From Oscillatoria sp. CS-180 (GTDB lineage: Bacteria; Cyanobacteriota; Cyanobacteriia; Phormidesmidales; Phormidesmidaceae): a stretch of DNA of 64,000 nucleotides. The position numbers and the translations under genes are program-made. The notes beneath the pieces were generated by a model, which was given only the letters and a program-made list of their open reading frames with translations, did not search any database and had not been told where the DNA came from. Of this stretch, positions 43,956-53,409 are shown piece after piece (the first letter of the stretch is position 1; each line of letters starts with the position of its first letter). The stretch lies in assembly GCF_028330965.1 (NCBI RefSeq), contig NZ_JAQMUB010000031.1, positions 22,899 through 86,898 of the forward strand, read 5' to 3'.

Positions 43956-44396
43956 ACTCTTACCCGTTGGGAACCGTTTAGAGAAGTCAACGCTTTGCAG
44001 CGAGAGATGAACCGCCTATTTGAGACGTTGAGTCCTTCCCAGGATAGTCGGCTTGAAATGGGTACCTTCATGCCTGCGGCAGAGATTAACGAAACTGATG
44101 AGGCTGTCAACTTGAAGGTAGAATTACCTGGTCTTGATGCAGACGATATTGACATTCAAGTATCCGCTGATTCTGTTGCGATCAGTGGTGAGCGTAAATC
44201 TGAAAGCAAGTCCGAAGAAAACGGGGTCGTCCGTAGTGAATTTCATTACGGTTCTTTCCGTCGAGTTGTGCCGCTCAATGTTCGAGTTGACAACGCCAAC
44301 GTCGAAGCCAACTATGACAACGGCATCCTAACGCTTCACATGCCAAAAGCACCTGAGGAGCGCAACAAAGTCGTGAAGGTCAACGTTGGTCAATAA
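43953..44396 (+). CDS. hspA: Small heat-shock protein (Hsp20/alpha-crystallin)
   Basis: The 147-residue protein has the cyanobacterial N-terminus LTRWEPFREVNALQREMNRLFE, an alpha-crystallin domain (PAAEINETDEAVNLKVELPG, VAISGERKSESK, FHYGSFRRVVPL) and the terminal NGILTLHMPKAPE motif. It holds unfolding proteins and protects thylakoids under heat or light stress. The start codon follows AGGAGG. Confidence 0.93.
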   Translation: MTLTRWEPFREVNALQREMNRLFETLSPSQDSRLEMGTFMPAAEINETDEAVNLKVELPGLDADDIDIQVSADSVAISGERKSESKSEENGVVRSEFHYGSFRRVVPLNVRVDNANVEANYDNGILTLHMPKAPEERNKVVKVNVGQ

Positions 44397-44402
44397 GCTT
44401 TC

Positions 44403-44594
44403 TCACCCCCAGAAATCATCTGGGACGGCTATGTCGGCATTGAGTTGCATTAGCACATATCGAGTAATCTGCATGGCGGTAATCTCTTTGAGGTTGTCGC
44501 CATCTTTCTTGTCAAAATGCCGCTCCCTTTGTACCTCACTCGCTAAAGCTTGACGCCATGAATGGGCATCTTGCCTGAGGTAAGCCTCTGCCAA
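44403..44594 (-). CDS. Possible small protein overlapping the symporter gene
   Basis: A 63-residue frame (SWRQALASEVQRERHFDKKD, MQITRYVLMQLNADIAVPDDFWG) overlaps the symporter 3' end by 52 bp. Composition is protein-like with a definite C-terminus, so it may be a real short gene using a later start codon. No family recognised. Confidence 0.4.
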   Translation of the reverse strand: MAEAYLRQDAHSWRQALASEVQRERHFDKKDGDNLKEITAMQITRYVLMQLNADIAVPDDFWG

Positions 44595-46027
44595 TAGTCC
44601 TCCAAAGAGCGGGCAACATCGCTAGATAGCCAAATGCAGCCAATCAAATTTGGAATTGCGATCGCAAACAGCATCATATCGCTGAGGGCTAGGACAGTAC
44701 TAGGTTGAGTGACCGTTCCAACAAATGTAAATCCTACGTAGAGTAAACGATAAGTCAACACGAAGCGATCGCCGGTTAAATACCGCCAGCATTGTTCGCC
44801 ATAGTAGGCCCAGGAGACAATAGTTGAAAAGGCAAACAGACACACTGCAAAGGTCAGCAGGACAGAAAAACCCGGTACGCTAGTCTCAAATGCTGTAGCG
44901 ACCAACTCGAAACCCAATGCGGATTGGGGCGCCCTTTGATAGGCTCCTGTCACGATGCAAACCAAAGCCGTGATGTTGCAGATGACGACCGTATCGATGA
45001 ACGGTTCAAGGGACGCAACAATGCCCTCTCGTGCAGGCTCTTGCGTACGGGTAGCAGCATGAGCGATCGCCGCAGAACCGTTGCCTGCTGAATTTGAGAA
45101 AAAGCCTCTTCGAATTCCCTGTACCAAGACGCCAACCATTCCTCCTGCGACCGTTTGGGGATTGAAAGCTTCTTGTGTAATTAGAACCACAGCCCCTGGA
45201 ATGTCGGAGAGGTTGGTCAAAACCACCCATATGCTAGCCAAGATGTAAACGCCGACCATGGTGGGCACAATGGTTCCAGCGACCGCGCCAATACGTCGAA
45301 TACCGCCAACGATCACTAGCCCCACTACGGTAGACAGCCCCAAGCCATAAACCCAGGTGTATTCCCTCACAACAGGTAAAACATGAGTGACAGCAGCCTG
45401 AGTTTGGCTAGCTTGAAACATATTGCCGCCACCGACTGCGCCCAAAGCACAGAGCAACGCAAAACTCATTGCCAAAATCCGACCCATCGATTTGAAGCCC
45501 TGCTTGGCTAGCCCCTGGGAGAGATAGTACATGGGGCCGCCTGCAATAGTGCCATCGACTCTAATTGTGCGATATTGCTGAGCTAGAGTACATTCCACAA
45601 ACTTAGTGGACATTCCCAGAAAGCCTGCTAAGGTCATCCATACGACTGCGCCTGGACCACCGAGCTGAATCGCGATCGCGACCCCAGCAATATTTCCGAG
45701 TCCAACGGTGGCTGACAGGGCCGTGGCGATCGCCTGAAAGTGACTCACTTCACCAGGCTCATCTGGACTGTCATAGCGTCCTAACGTGATATTGATCGCA
45801 TGTTTGAAGGCTCGGACGTTAATGAAGCCCATGCGAAGCGTGAAAAAGATGGCTCCGAGCAACAGCCAGAGAACAATAATGGGCAAGCCACCAACACTGA
45901 AGAATAATGTTTGCTCTAGCCCATTAATGCTCAAATTAAATATCTGATTGAGCCTATCAAAAACACTTTCAAGTCTGAAGGGAAGAGAAAACTGGAGAAA
46001 AACTGACAAAGCATGTCTCAGCGGCAA
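44543..46027 (-). CDS. Na+/alanine symporter (AGCS family)
   Basis: The 494-residue protein has about ten membrane helices and AGCS signatures: GLPIIVLWLLLGAIFFTLRMG, ATALSATVGLGNIAGVAIAI, GPGAVVWMTLAGFLGMSTKF and YYGEQCWRYLTG. It imports alanine or glycine with sodium. Stand-alone gene convergent with hspA. Confidence 0.9.
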   Translation of the reverse strand: MPLRHALSVFLQFSLPFRLESVFDRLNQIFNLSINGLEQTLFFSVGGLPIIVLWLLLGAIFFTLRMGFINVRAFKHAINITLGRYDSPDEPGEVSHFQAIATALSATVGLGNIAGVAIAIQLGGPGAVVWMTLAGFLGMSTKFVECTLAQQYRTIRVDGTIAGGPMYYLSQGLAKQGFKSMGRILAMSFALLCALGAVGGGNMFQASQTQAAVTHVLPVVREYTWVYGLGLSTVVGLVIVGGIRRIGAVAGTIVPTMVGVYILASIWVVLTNLSDIPGAVVLITQEAFNPQTVAGGMVGVLVQGIRRGFFSNSAGNGSAAIAHAATRTQEPAREGIVASLEPFIDTVVICNITALVCIVTGAYQRAPQSALGFELVATAFETSVPGFSVLLTFAVCLFAFSTIVSWAYYGEQCWRYLTGDRFVLTYRLLYVGFTFVGTVTQPSTVLALSDMMLFAIAIPNLIGCIWLSSDVARSLEDYWQRLTSGKMPIHGVKL

Positions 46028-46287
46028 CGCTCTTCATTATAGGCAGGTTGAAACTCTAGGGGCTGTTGTCATTTAGTGCTCAAATACTGTGTCAGAAGAG
46101 GTTTCAGCCCTTCGCCATAAATTGAGATGAGCGCAGCAATGCTTGTGTTACAGGACTTCTAAAACTAATCGAATGGTTGATTCACCCTGATGGTCTAATT
46201 TCCCCCGTGAGTTAAGAATTTACTCTCCGCACTCCCTACTTTTCCACGCTTTTGCGTTTCAACTGTTTGAGCTAGGCGTATCGTTAC

Positions 46288-46734
46288 TTAAGCTTGCTGC
46301 ACAATTTGGACATGCTTGTTGATGATGCTCGCCAAACTAGGAACAGCCTCTTCAACATCCCCTTTCACTGATTTGCGAAGCTTATTGTAGGCTCCTGCAA
46401 CAACGCCCGATGCCTTTTTGACTCGTGCGTCGGTCACGCTGAGAATAACATCGGCAGTGCGTGATCGATGTTCGACTAGGTAACCCACCGGATCACCGGC
46501 CTGTAGACCCTCGTTCCACATTGGATCTAATGCTTTAAAGGCTTCGGGCAGCACTCGACCAACGGCCCCTGGCACATAAGTAGGTCCTACGCCCTTAACA
46601 ACTCGATAGGCTGTTTTCAGCGCCATTCCTGAGATTCCACCCTTGCTGGATACTTGGTCGTCAATTAAGTCGGTACACTCTTCAACGATACTCGCTTTGA
46701 CAGAGCGGTCTTTGATTACATCGCTGAGTTTCAT
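46288..46734 (-). CDS. DUF6918-like conserved protein
   Basis: The 148-residue protein starts at ATG 46734 (MKLSDVIKDRSVKASIVEECTD). Mostly helical with a hydrophobic middle (MALKTAYRVVKGVGPTYVPGAVGRVLPEAF) and a C-terminal SLASIINKHVQIV. The sequence resembles the DUF6918 group found in cyanobacteria and actinobacteria; function unknown. Monocistronic. Confidence 0.6.
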   Translation of the reverse strand: MKLSDVIKDRSVKASIVEECTDLIDDQVSSKGGISGMALKTAYRVVKGVGPTYVPGAVGRVLPEAFKALDPMWNEGLQAGDPVGYLVEHRSRTADVILSVTDARVKKASGVVAGAYNKLRKSVKGDVEEAVPSLASIINKHVQIVQQA

Positions 46735-46967
46735 CGTGAATCTCCTAACGTGCGCTTGTCTTTTTCGATTGTTCACAACTTCGGAGCTAAATCAACGTTT
46801 CCTCTTGAATGTTCGAATTTGCTTTATGAAACTGTGAATTTTCGTGCGCCCAAAGGGATTTGTCCCTTTAGGGTTACTTCGTTGCAGGGCTATGGATGAA
46901 GAATGCAAACCTGAAGGATAAGGACAATTGGGGGGAAGAAATAATCGCCACACTGTAGGAAATGGTA

Positions 46968-48035
46968 TTAGGCGATCGCCCTTTCTGTCATGATCATTTT
47001 CCCGTCATCAGCATTGATTTCGACGTCCAATCCCATGGGAATCGTCAGGATGGGTTCGACATGCCCAATTGCCGCGTTGGACCAGGCCGGAATTCCTAGC
47101 GGTGCAATATGATCTTGCAGAACTTCTTCTAGCGTGAGTGCACCATATCCTCCAGAAGGACCACATCGAGTACATTGGCCAAATACAAACCCGGCGAGTT
47201 GGTCAAGAACACCGCTGAGTTTGAGCTGAGTCAACATGCGGTCAATGCGGTAGACCGACTCACCCACATCCTCTAAGAACAGGATGGCTCCTGTTAAATC
47301 AGGCAGGTAGGGTGAGCCAGCAATGCCTGCAATGACCGAGAGGTTGCCGCCATAGAGACGTCCCCGTGCCTGACCGGATGTAATCGTATTGACGCGAAAC
47401 CGCGTTTGCATGAGGCGATCGCTGTCCTCAGCCGCAATCGGATTCTCAAAAGCAAAAGTTTGTCCCTCCAGCAGGACCCTTCGGAAAGATTCAGTTTGAT
47501 CTGGTTTCCAGGAAGTCAGCCCATTGGGACCATGAAAAGTCACTAAGCCAGTTTGAGCTGTGATGCCTAGCAGTAAAGCCGTGATGTCACTAAACCCAAC
47601 AATAACTTTGGGATTTTGACGAATAATTTCGTAGTCCAGATACGGCAGGGTGCGAGCGCTGCCCCAGTCACCGCGAATAGGCAGTAGTGCTGCAATATTG
47701 GGATTGGCAAAAAAACGATTGATATCAGCAGCGCGATCGCGGTCTTGCCCTGCAAGATAGCCGTATCGATCCAGTGCACGGGGCGCAATTTGGGGGATTA
47801 GTCCCAGCCCACGAACTGCATCAACCACAATATCCAAATCCGTTGAGTCGAAAGTGGCTCCGGCTGGACTGACAATCCCAACCCCATCTCCTGGCTGCAG
47901 ACGAGACGGTTTAAGTACGGGCATCGTGGTGGCGGCGTTAGCCTTGCCTTGCTGAGTCACTGCAAGAGGAGCGATCGCCGCGATCGTGCCTAATCCTGTG
48001 ATCAACTGCCGCCGAGTCGGTTGTTGTTTGCCCAT
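46968..48035 (-). CDS. LD-carboxypeptidase (peptidase family S66), Tat-exported
   Basis: The 355-residue protein has a twin-arginine signal (TRRQLITGLGTIAAIAPLAVT) and the S66 fold: LQPGDGVGIVSPAG, PIRGDWGSARTLPYLD, VIVGFSDITALLLG with the nucleophile Ser, LFLEDVGESVYRIDRML with Glu, and AIGHVEPILTIPMG with His. S66 enzymes cut the terminal D-Ala from muramoyl tetrapeptides in wall recycling. Tat export is unusual for LdcA, which is normally cytoplasmic, but common in cyanobacterial forms. Confidence 0.88.
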   Translation of the reverse strand: MGKQQPTRRQLITGLGTIAAIAPLAVTQQGKANAATTMPVLKPSRLQPGDGVGIVSPAGATFDSTDLDIVVDAVRGLGLIPQIAPRALDRYGYLAGQDRDRAADINRFFANPNIAALLPIRGDWGSARTLPYLDYEIIRQNPKVIVGFSDITALLLGITAQTGLVTFHGPNGLTSWKPDQTESFRRVLLEGQTFAFENPIAAEDSDRLMQTRFRVNTITSGQARGRLYGGNLSVIAGIAGSPYLPDLTGAILFLEDVGESVYRIDRMLTQLKLSGVLDQLAGFVFGQCTRCGPSGGYGALTLEEVLQDHIAPLGIPAWSNAAIGHVEPILTIPMGLDVEINADDGKMIMTERAIA

Positions 48036-48180
48036 ACTGTCCTTGTCCAGACTCCTATCTCTGCTCCATTACTCTACTGGAACCAATGCCTATCACTTTG
48101 TTTCATCTTAAATGGGACCATACTGACGAGCTACCCTTGAATTAAGGCGCTTATAGAATGTGAGGCTTGGATGTGAGGCA

Positions 48181-48567
48181 ATGGAAAACTTACCACCACT
48201 AACAACTGAAACGGTTTGGGACATTCTCAACGACACCCTCGAAGACGACACCGTGAATCGATTGGTGTGGTATCACTTGGGCTACCGCTACGATTCGGAA
48301 ACCCAGCAGTGGAGCATGGACCAAGTCGAGCCAGCCTGGATTGAGAAGTTTCCAGATCCTCCGAACTTTATTGAAAGCCGCCCTGCAACGGTGCAGCTTA
48401 CTCGTTCAATTCCGAAGGAGAACAAGCAACTCCTAAAAGAACACTTGGGTTTCAAAGGTTACAGCGTAGATCAACTCATCCCTCGACTGACACGCCGGGC
48501 AACAATGGCAAACTGGCTGCTTAGCGTGATGCGGCAGAAAGGGATATTGGTGGATGCTTTGGATTGA
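48181..48567 (+). CDS. DUF1823 family protein
   Basis: The 128-residue protein starts at ATG 48181 (MENLPPLTTETVWDILND), following GTGAGG. It contains VNRLVWYHLGYRYDSETQQW, WIEKFPDPPNFIESRPATVQ and a Lys/Arg-rich C-terminal half. This matches DUF1823, restricted to cyanobacteria and plastid-bearing lineages; no function known. The upstream in-frame ATG at 48160 is less likely. Confidence 0.75.
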   Translation: MENLPPLTTETVWDILNDTLEDDTVNRLVWYHLGYRYDSETQQWSMDQVEPAWIEKFPDPPNFIESRPATVQLTRSIPKENKQLLKEHLGFKGYSVDQLIPRLTRRATMANWLLSVMRQKGILVDALD

Positions 48568-48702
48568 AAAATTTCTCGCTGCTGAGCGTTTTAGATACCG
48601 GCTCATACCGCGTCGGCTTCGTCAGCGATCGCCCTCCACAATTAATTCACCCCCGCAGAAAGGCTTTCTTCACTTTGCCCTGAACGTTGCACCCTTCAAA
48701 CA

Positions 48703-49026
48703 GTGAGTAATCAACATTGGAATGGTAAGTACTCGCGCTCAAAACGTGCTGATAATCTGGCGTTGTCTTGATTTTCCTGTAATCGCCACAAAGGAACAAA
48801 CTTAACCACATTTGCTCCTGCTGCAGGTGAGGTTGTTTGGCTCTTCAATCCGAGAAGGCAAGCTAGGGTAAAGCATTTCACTTTAGCTGTAGGAGGAATC
48901 GAGGGCATTACGCCGACGGGCCGAGCAACTGTCAAACTCTTAAGGCTCAATATGCCAAACCAGATTTTAGAACGCCAGCTGCTGACAGCACAAAAGTGTC
49001 ATTCCCAAAGCTCTCAATCACCCTAG
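48703..49026 (+). pseudogene. Broken HNH endonuclease gene
   Basis: Read through a TGA at 48769-48771, the frame gives ADNLALS, FSCNRHKGTNLTTFAPAAGE, VVWLFNPRRQARVKHFTLAV, GIEGITPTGRATVKLLRLN. This is the C-terminal half of the same HNH family as the cassette gene at 33 kb (LDNLALACRRCN ... IFNPRQQNWGEHF ... TPVGRAT). The N-terminal HNH half is missing and the internal stop breaks the rest. Confidence 0.75.
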
Positions 49027-49238
49027 TATCTCCACGGTAGCCATAGAATACTCCTGCCTCCCACCTCCTGAACTCTGTCTCCTGCCTCTCCACTCACTCA
49101 GAACACTCCATCCCAAACGGCTCCCCATTGACTCTGTTCACTCCATCAACGACAGGGGGTATGCTCTGGTTGCAGAATCTTACATAATGAAAAGGTTTTG
49201 TAGACCTTTCGCGTTCAAAAGCACCCCACAAAAAGATC

Positions 49239-51041
49239 ATGCGTACCCACTACTGCGGCCACCTGCGAGCGACTGATATAGGAGAAACCGTTACCCTGTT
49301 TGGCTGGGTGGATCGTCGTCGCGATCATGGCGGCGTGATCTTTGTGGATTTGCGCGATCGCACCGGGGTTGTGCAAATTGTTAGCGATCCGGAGCGCACC
49401 CCCGACTCCTTTAATATCGCCAACGACCTGCGAAACGAATACGTTGTTCGGATCAAGGGCAAAGTCAGTCAGCGCCCCGATGAGTCTCTGAACCCGAAGC
49501 TACCTACGGGAGAAGTCGAGATCTACGCAGACGAAATCGAGCTACTCAACGCCGTTCGCAAACAGCTTCCCTTCCAGGTTTCCACTGCTGAGCCGGAATC
49601 TGTCAGAGAGGAACTGCGCCTGCGCTATCGCTATCTTGACCTGCGCCGGGAACGCATGGCTCAAAACTTGCAAGTGCGCCATGCCATCATCAAAGCCATT
49701 CGCCGTTTCTTAGAAGACGAAGAACACTTCACCGAAGTCGAGACGCCCATTTTGACTCGATCTACTCCTGAGGGAGCGCGAGACTTTCTGCTGCCCTCCC
49801 GCGTCAATCCGGGCGAGTGGTTTGCGCTGCCCCAATCGCCGCAGTTGTTCAAGCAGCTGTTGATGGTTGCCGGGGTCGATCGCTACTACCAAATTGCTCG
49901 CTGCTTCCGAGATGAAGACCTGCGGGCCGACCGTCAGCCTGAATTTACCCAGCTCGACATGGAAATGAGCTTCCTGAGCCAAGAGGAAATCCTCGACCTG
50001 AACGAGCGGCTGGTCTGCCATGTGTTCAAAATGGTCAAAGGTATTGACCTGCCGCGCCCCTTTCCTCAACTCACCTACGCTGAAGCGATGGATCGATACG
50101 GTTGCGATAAGCCAGACACTCGCTACGGCCTGGAGCTGGTTAATGTTTCCGATCTTGTGGCGGATTCCGGATTCAAAGTGTTTTCGGGGGCAGTCAAGTC
50201 GGGTGGTCTAGTGAAGGTGTTGCCCATTCCTGGCGGAAACGACGTCATCTCAAACGTACGGATTAAGCCCGGTGGTGACTTGTTTAAAGTGGCGGCAGAG
50301 GCAGGAGCCAAAGGGCTAGCCTACATTCGGGTGCGAGAGAACAACGCCATCGACACCATTGGGGCGATCAAAGACAACCTCTCTGAAGAGCAAATGCAGG
50401 AACTGCTGGAGCGCACGGAGGCTCAACCGGGCACGCTGCTGCTGTTTGGCGCTGGTCCCAGCGATATTGTCAACGCCACGCTTGATCGCGTCCGCCAGGC
50501 GATCGCTAAAGAAATGAGTTTGATTCCCGCCGATAAACTCAACCTGCTTTGGGTGACGGACTTCCCTATGTTTGAGTGGAACGCTGATGAGAAGCGATTG
50601 GAAGCATTGCACCATCCCTTTACGGCACCTCGCCCTGATGAAGTGGACGATATCAAAACGGCCCGTGCTCAAGCCTATGATCTGGTCCTCAACGGTTACG
50701 AGATTGGGGGAGGCAGTCTGAGAATCTATCAGCCGGACATCCAGAAAGAGGTGTTCGCAGCTATTGGCCTTTCCAATGAAGAAGCTCAAGAGAAGTTTGG
50801 CTTCTTGCTGGAAGCGTTTGAATATGGCACTCCGCCTCACGGAGGCATCGCTTACGGACTGGATCGCCTCGTCATGTTGATGGCCGGCGAAGAGTCGATT
50901 CGAGATGCGATCGCCTTTCCTAAGACACAACAGGCTCGCTGCTTGCTCATGTCGGCTCCTTCTACGGTCGACAAAAAGCAGTTAAAAGAACTTCATGTTG
51001 CGTCTACCTATCAGCCAAAACCCAAAGAAACGGATCAATAG
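49239..51041 (+). CDS. aspS: Aspartyl-tRNA synthetase
   Basis: The 600-residue bacterial-type AspRS has an OB-fold anticodon-binding domain ([23 protein letters not shown]), class II motif 1 region, motif 2 ([31 protein letters not shown] region), a GAD insertion (about residues 290-420) and motif 3 ([15 protein letters not shown]). It charges tRNA-Asp and, where GatCAB is present, may also act on tRNA-Asn. Monocistronic with a 670-bp upstream gap holding an HNH pseudogene. Confidence 0.97.
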   Translation: MRTHYCGHLRATDIGETVTLFGWVDRRRDHGGVIFVDLRDRTGVVQIVSDPERTPDSFNIANDLRNEYVVRIKGKVSQRPDESLNPKLPTGEVEIYADEIELLNAVRKQLPFQVSTAEPESVREELRLRYRYLDLRRERMAQNLQVRHAIIKAIRRFLEDEEHFTEVETPILTRSTPEGARDFLLPSRVNPGEWFALPQSPQLFKQLLMVAGVDRYYQIARCFRDEDLRADRQPEFTQLDMEMSFLSQEEILDLNERLVCHVFKMVKGIDLPRPFPQLTYAEAMDRYGCDKPDTRYGLELVNVSDLVADSGFKVFSGAVKSGGLVKVLPIPGGNDVISNVRIKPGGDLFKVAAEAGAKGLAYIRVRENNAIDTIGAIKDNLSEEQMQELLERTEAQPGTLLLFGAGPSDIVNATLDRVRQAIAKEMSLIPADKLNLLWVTDFPMFEWNADEKRLEALHHPFTAPRPDEVDDIKTARAQAYDLVLNGYEIGGGSLRIYQPDIQKEVFAAIGLSNEEAQEKFGFLLEAFEYGTPPHGGIAYGLDRLVMLMAGEESIRDAIAFPKTQQARCLLMSAPSTVDKKQLKELHVASTYQPKPKETDQ

Positions 51042-51227
51042 AGTGTATAGCCTGACTTCCAGGTGTTGAGTTTGGTTCACAAATAGGAAGCTGTGTGCCA
51101 TCAGCTTTTCACAACTTTACGCAAATCCATACAGATTACTACAAATACACAAAGGCGGCACCAGGGACTCTCTTAATCACGATAGGATTTCATCAATTGC
51201 CATTCGTGATGAAACTTTTGAGTTCTT

Positions 51228-51641
51228 ATGCTGATCGTTCTGCTTATTTTTGGCCTGAGCTTGGTGCCTGCCCTGATTTCTGCATGGATTAGCTTGCGAG
51301 CACAAGATCGCGTTCAGGCCGAGTTTGGTCGGGCTATTGAAGTTGCTAGCCAGCGCGGATTAAAAGCTGCTATCCAGCGCGATCGCGACCTGAACTATAT
51401 AGAAGGTTTAGGCTACGTGATTGGTGACTTTAGTTGTCAGATGAATGCGCGATCGCCTTATCTACGCTGTGCCATGAACCCTTGCGGTCCCTGTGAGGGC
51501 TGTCAGTTTTATGAGCCGCCTGTGATTAAAGAAGTTGTCATGGCAGTTCCTGAAACAGCCAGTGCTTGTCCTATTCCTCCGATGCCTGCAACCTGTCCTC
51601 TACCTGCATTTTCAGCAGCGACGACTTTTTCGGCGTCGTAG
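51228..51641 (+). CDS. DUF6464-type Cys-rich membrane-anchored protein
   Basis: The 137-residue protein starts with a membrane helix (MLIVLLIFGLSLVPALISAW), then a basic helix, and a Cys cluster FSCQMNARSPYLRCAMNPCG, PCEGCQFYE that looks like a metal or disulfide site. A Pro/Ala-rich C-terminus follows. This pattern fits the cyanobacterial DUF6464 family; no function known. A strong terminator follows. Confidence 0.7.
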   Translation: MLIVLLIFGLSLVPALISAWISLRAQDRVQAEFGRAIEVASQRGLKAAIQRDRDLNYIEGLGYVIGDFSCQMNARSPYLRCAMNPCGPCEGCQFYEPPVIKEVVMAVPETASACPIPPMPATCPLPAFSAATTFSAS

Positions 51642-51676
51642 GCTAGGCAGGAAAGATTTCAAATAACTCATGCCGA

Positions 51677-51725
51677 AAACTCCTGGCAGGGGAGAGCATT
51701 AATGTTCATCCCCGGCCAGGAGTTT
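51677..51725. terminator. Bidirectional terminator between DUF6464 and cyclase genes
   Basis: An 11-bp perfect stem AAACTCCTGGC / GCCAGGAGTTT with a further GGGG/CCCC inner stem lies between two convergent genes; T-rich or A-rich flanks on both sides (GAAAAC before, TTTCAGCTTTAAA after). Confidence 0.8.
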
Positions 51726-51745
51726 CAGCTTTAAAGAACGGTCTA

Positions 51746-53005
51746 TTACCCATCTGACGGTAGACCGAACACTTCGATCTGCTTATCCCGGCCTCGCAGC
51801 GGCATTTTGCCTAAATGAACCAGAGGCAAATTTTTGAGATGACGGTGGGTTTCTTCACTGATTAGAAGCGATCGCCCAACTTCTTTAGTCATCGCTTCCA
51901 GACGAGAGGCCACGTTGACCGTATCGCCAATGACGGTGAAGTCCAAATGGCCGCCAACGCCGAGGCAGCCTGCAACAATGATTCCAGAATGGAGTCCAAT
52001 ACCAATGGGTAAAGGACTGACTTGCTGAATGTCCTTGAGGATGGCCTTTCCCGCAGCGACGGCTCGTTCGGCGTGGTTGTCTAGTGATCGTGGCGCACCA
52101 AAGACCGCTAACATGCCATCCCCCATAAACTTATCAACCCATCCTCCATGCTCCTCCACTGTGCGGGACAAGAACCCCTGCATCTGGCTCAGAAAGCTCA
52201 GAACTTCGAGCGGGTCCAGCTTTTCCGAATATCGAGTAAAACCCCGCAGGTCGGTCACCATAATAGTGACTTCGCAGCGAATGGGTTCTTCCAGCAATTG
52301 CAAAGGATTTTCGAACGCCGCCTCTACCACCGTTTCTGGCAAAAACTGCTGTATCAGCAGCCGTCCCGCTTCATTCTTGCCCTGCCGCCTAACAATGCCT
52401 GCCGTCAGTAGACCTAGCAGTCCGGTTCCCAAGATGGTGAACAGGGCAAACAGGCTCACCGCAATATCCAAACGAAAGAGTGCTGCCCCATAAGCAAAAT
52501 TGCCCAGCGCCAATGTGGTGGTCAAGATAGAAGCTCGGCGTTGGATGCGAATCCCTCCTGAAACGGCCAACAGGCAGGAAAAGGCGGCAATATTGGTGAC
52601 AATGGCGGGCTGAATTTCTCCTAAAACATGCCAAATGTTCGTGATAAAAAGATTTAGCAAAACACCGTCGAATATTGGGATAGCCGTCTGAAGACTGTTG
52701 GACCATCGCCAAGCCTGAGGTCGCAGGAGTGCTACCAAAAAAAACAGTGAAATTAAGCAGGCAACGATTGAGATTAGGGCGATCGTCGGAGCAACACTGT
52801 CTTGTCCAATCAACGGTTGCGGAAAAAAGAAAACCAGCACGTCCAAAATGCTGGAAATAATGAGGACTACAACTCTGACGTAAGCCAGCTTCTGCTCATT
52901 CTTTAAGGATTCCTGCGCGAGAACTCGACTGACGGCTACCTTGATGACATCGCCGTCAATCGAATTCTGAGACGCAAAAGGCGAATAAGCAGTTTGTTCA
53001 GCCAT
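51746..53005 (-). CDS. Membrane class III adenylate/guanylate cyclase
   Basis: The 419-residue protein has about six N-terminal membrane helices (residues 40-200) and a C-terminal class III cyclase domain: VTIMVTDLRGFTRYSEKLDP (first metal Asp), FMGDGMLAVFGAP (second metal Asp), GIGLHSGIIVAGCLG and LDFTVIGDTVNVASRLEAM. Substrate preference (ATP or GTP) cannot be fixed from motifs alone. It is similar to membrane cyclases of cyanobacteria involved in light or bicarbonate sensing. It is 20 kb from the Pycsar-like effector, so no link is claimed. Confidence 0.88.
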   Translation of the reverse strand: MAEQTAYSPFASQNSIDGDVIKVAVSRVLAQESLKNEQKLAYVRVVVLIISSILDVLVFFFPQPLIGQDSVAPTIALISIVACLISLFFLVALLRPQAWRWSNSLQTAIPIFDGVLLNLFITNIWHVLGEIQPAIVTNIAAFSCLLAVSGGIRIQRRASILTTTLALGNFAYGAALFRLDIAVSLFALFTILGTGLLGLLTAGIVRRQGKNEAGRLLIQQFLPETVVEAAFENPLQLLEEPIRCEVTIMVTDLRGFTRYSEKLDPLEVLSFLSQMQGFLSRTVEEHGGWVDKFMGDGMLAVFGAPRSLDNHAERAVAAGKAILKDIQQVSPLPIGIGLHSGIIVAGCLGVGGHLDFTVIGDTVNVASRLEAMTKEVGRSLLISEETHRHLKNLPLVHLGKMPLRGRDKQIEVFGLPSDG

Positions 53006-53409
53006 GATTGATGACCTACAGGCAAAGAAAAAGGCGCGGTCACCTTGCCTCTAATCGCTGCTCTTGATTAAGCAAATCGACAAGGCACGGCAAAAGGGCA
53101 GAAGGCAAAATCAATCCCTCTATATCAACCCTTCTACACAGCAACTCTCCGGAGAAAAGCGCTGTTGACAGTAGTCGGCCATCCGTCTGGTGATGCTCTG
53201 CTGCAACGGTGACCGTATGAAGATGCACTGAACAGGACTCTTCGCCTAGGTTAACAGTTATGGAAAAGGGGATTGATAGTCAGGCAGAGGTATAGCTTTA
53301 GCCATCTAGGCTTGTGCACTTATTAGCATCTGGGTGCTTAGCACGTTGCCAGATGGCTCGCCGTCTTGTCCTAATGGAACTGGCGACGGCGATACAAGGC
53401 TCGAACCCG
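53006..53409. other. Intergenic with one repeat copy
   Basis: About 400 bp upstream of the cyclase gene. Besides the palindromic element at 53291-53394 nothing is recognised. Confidence 0.5.
53291..53394 (-). repeat. Dispersed palindromic element, copy 8
   Basis: Full-length reverse copy: TATAGCTTTAGCCATCTAGG start, TAGCATCTGGGTGCTTAG hairpin, CCAGATGGCTCGCCGTC, GGCGACGGCGATA end. Ends 15 bp before the FAD monooxygenase stop codon. Confidence 0.9.

Noticed and set aside
51746..53005. Class III cyclase as partner of the Pycsar-like effector at 31 kb
   Set aside because: Pycsar cyclase and effector genes are adjacent; here they are 20 kb apart, and this cyclase is membrane-bound with a typical signalling architecture.
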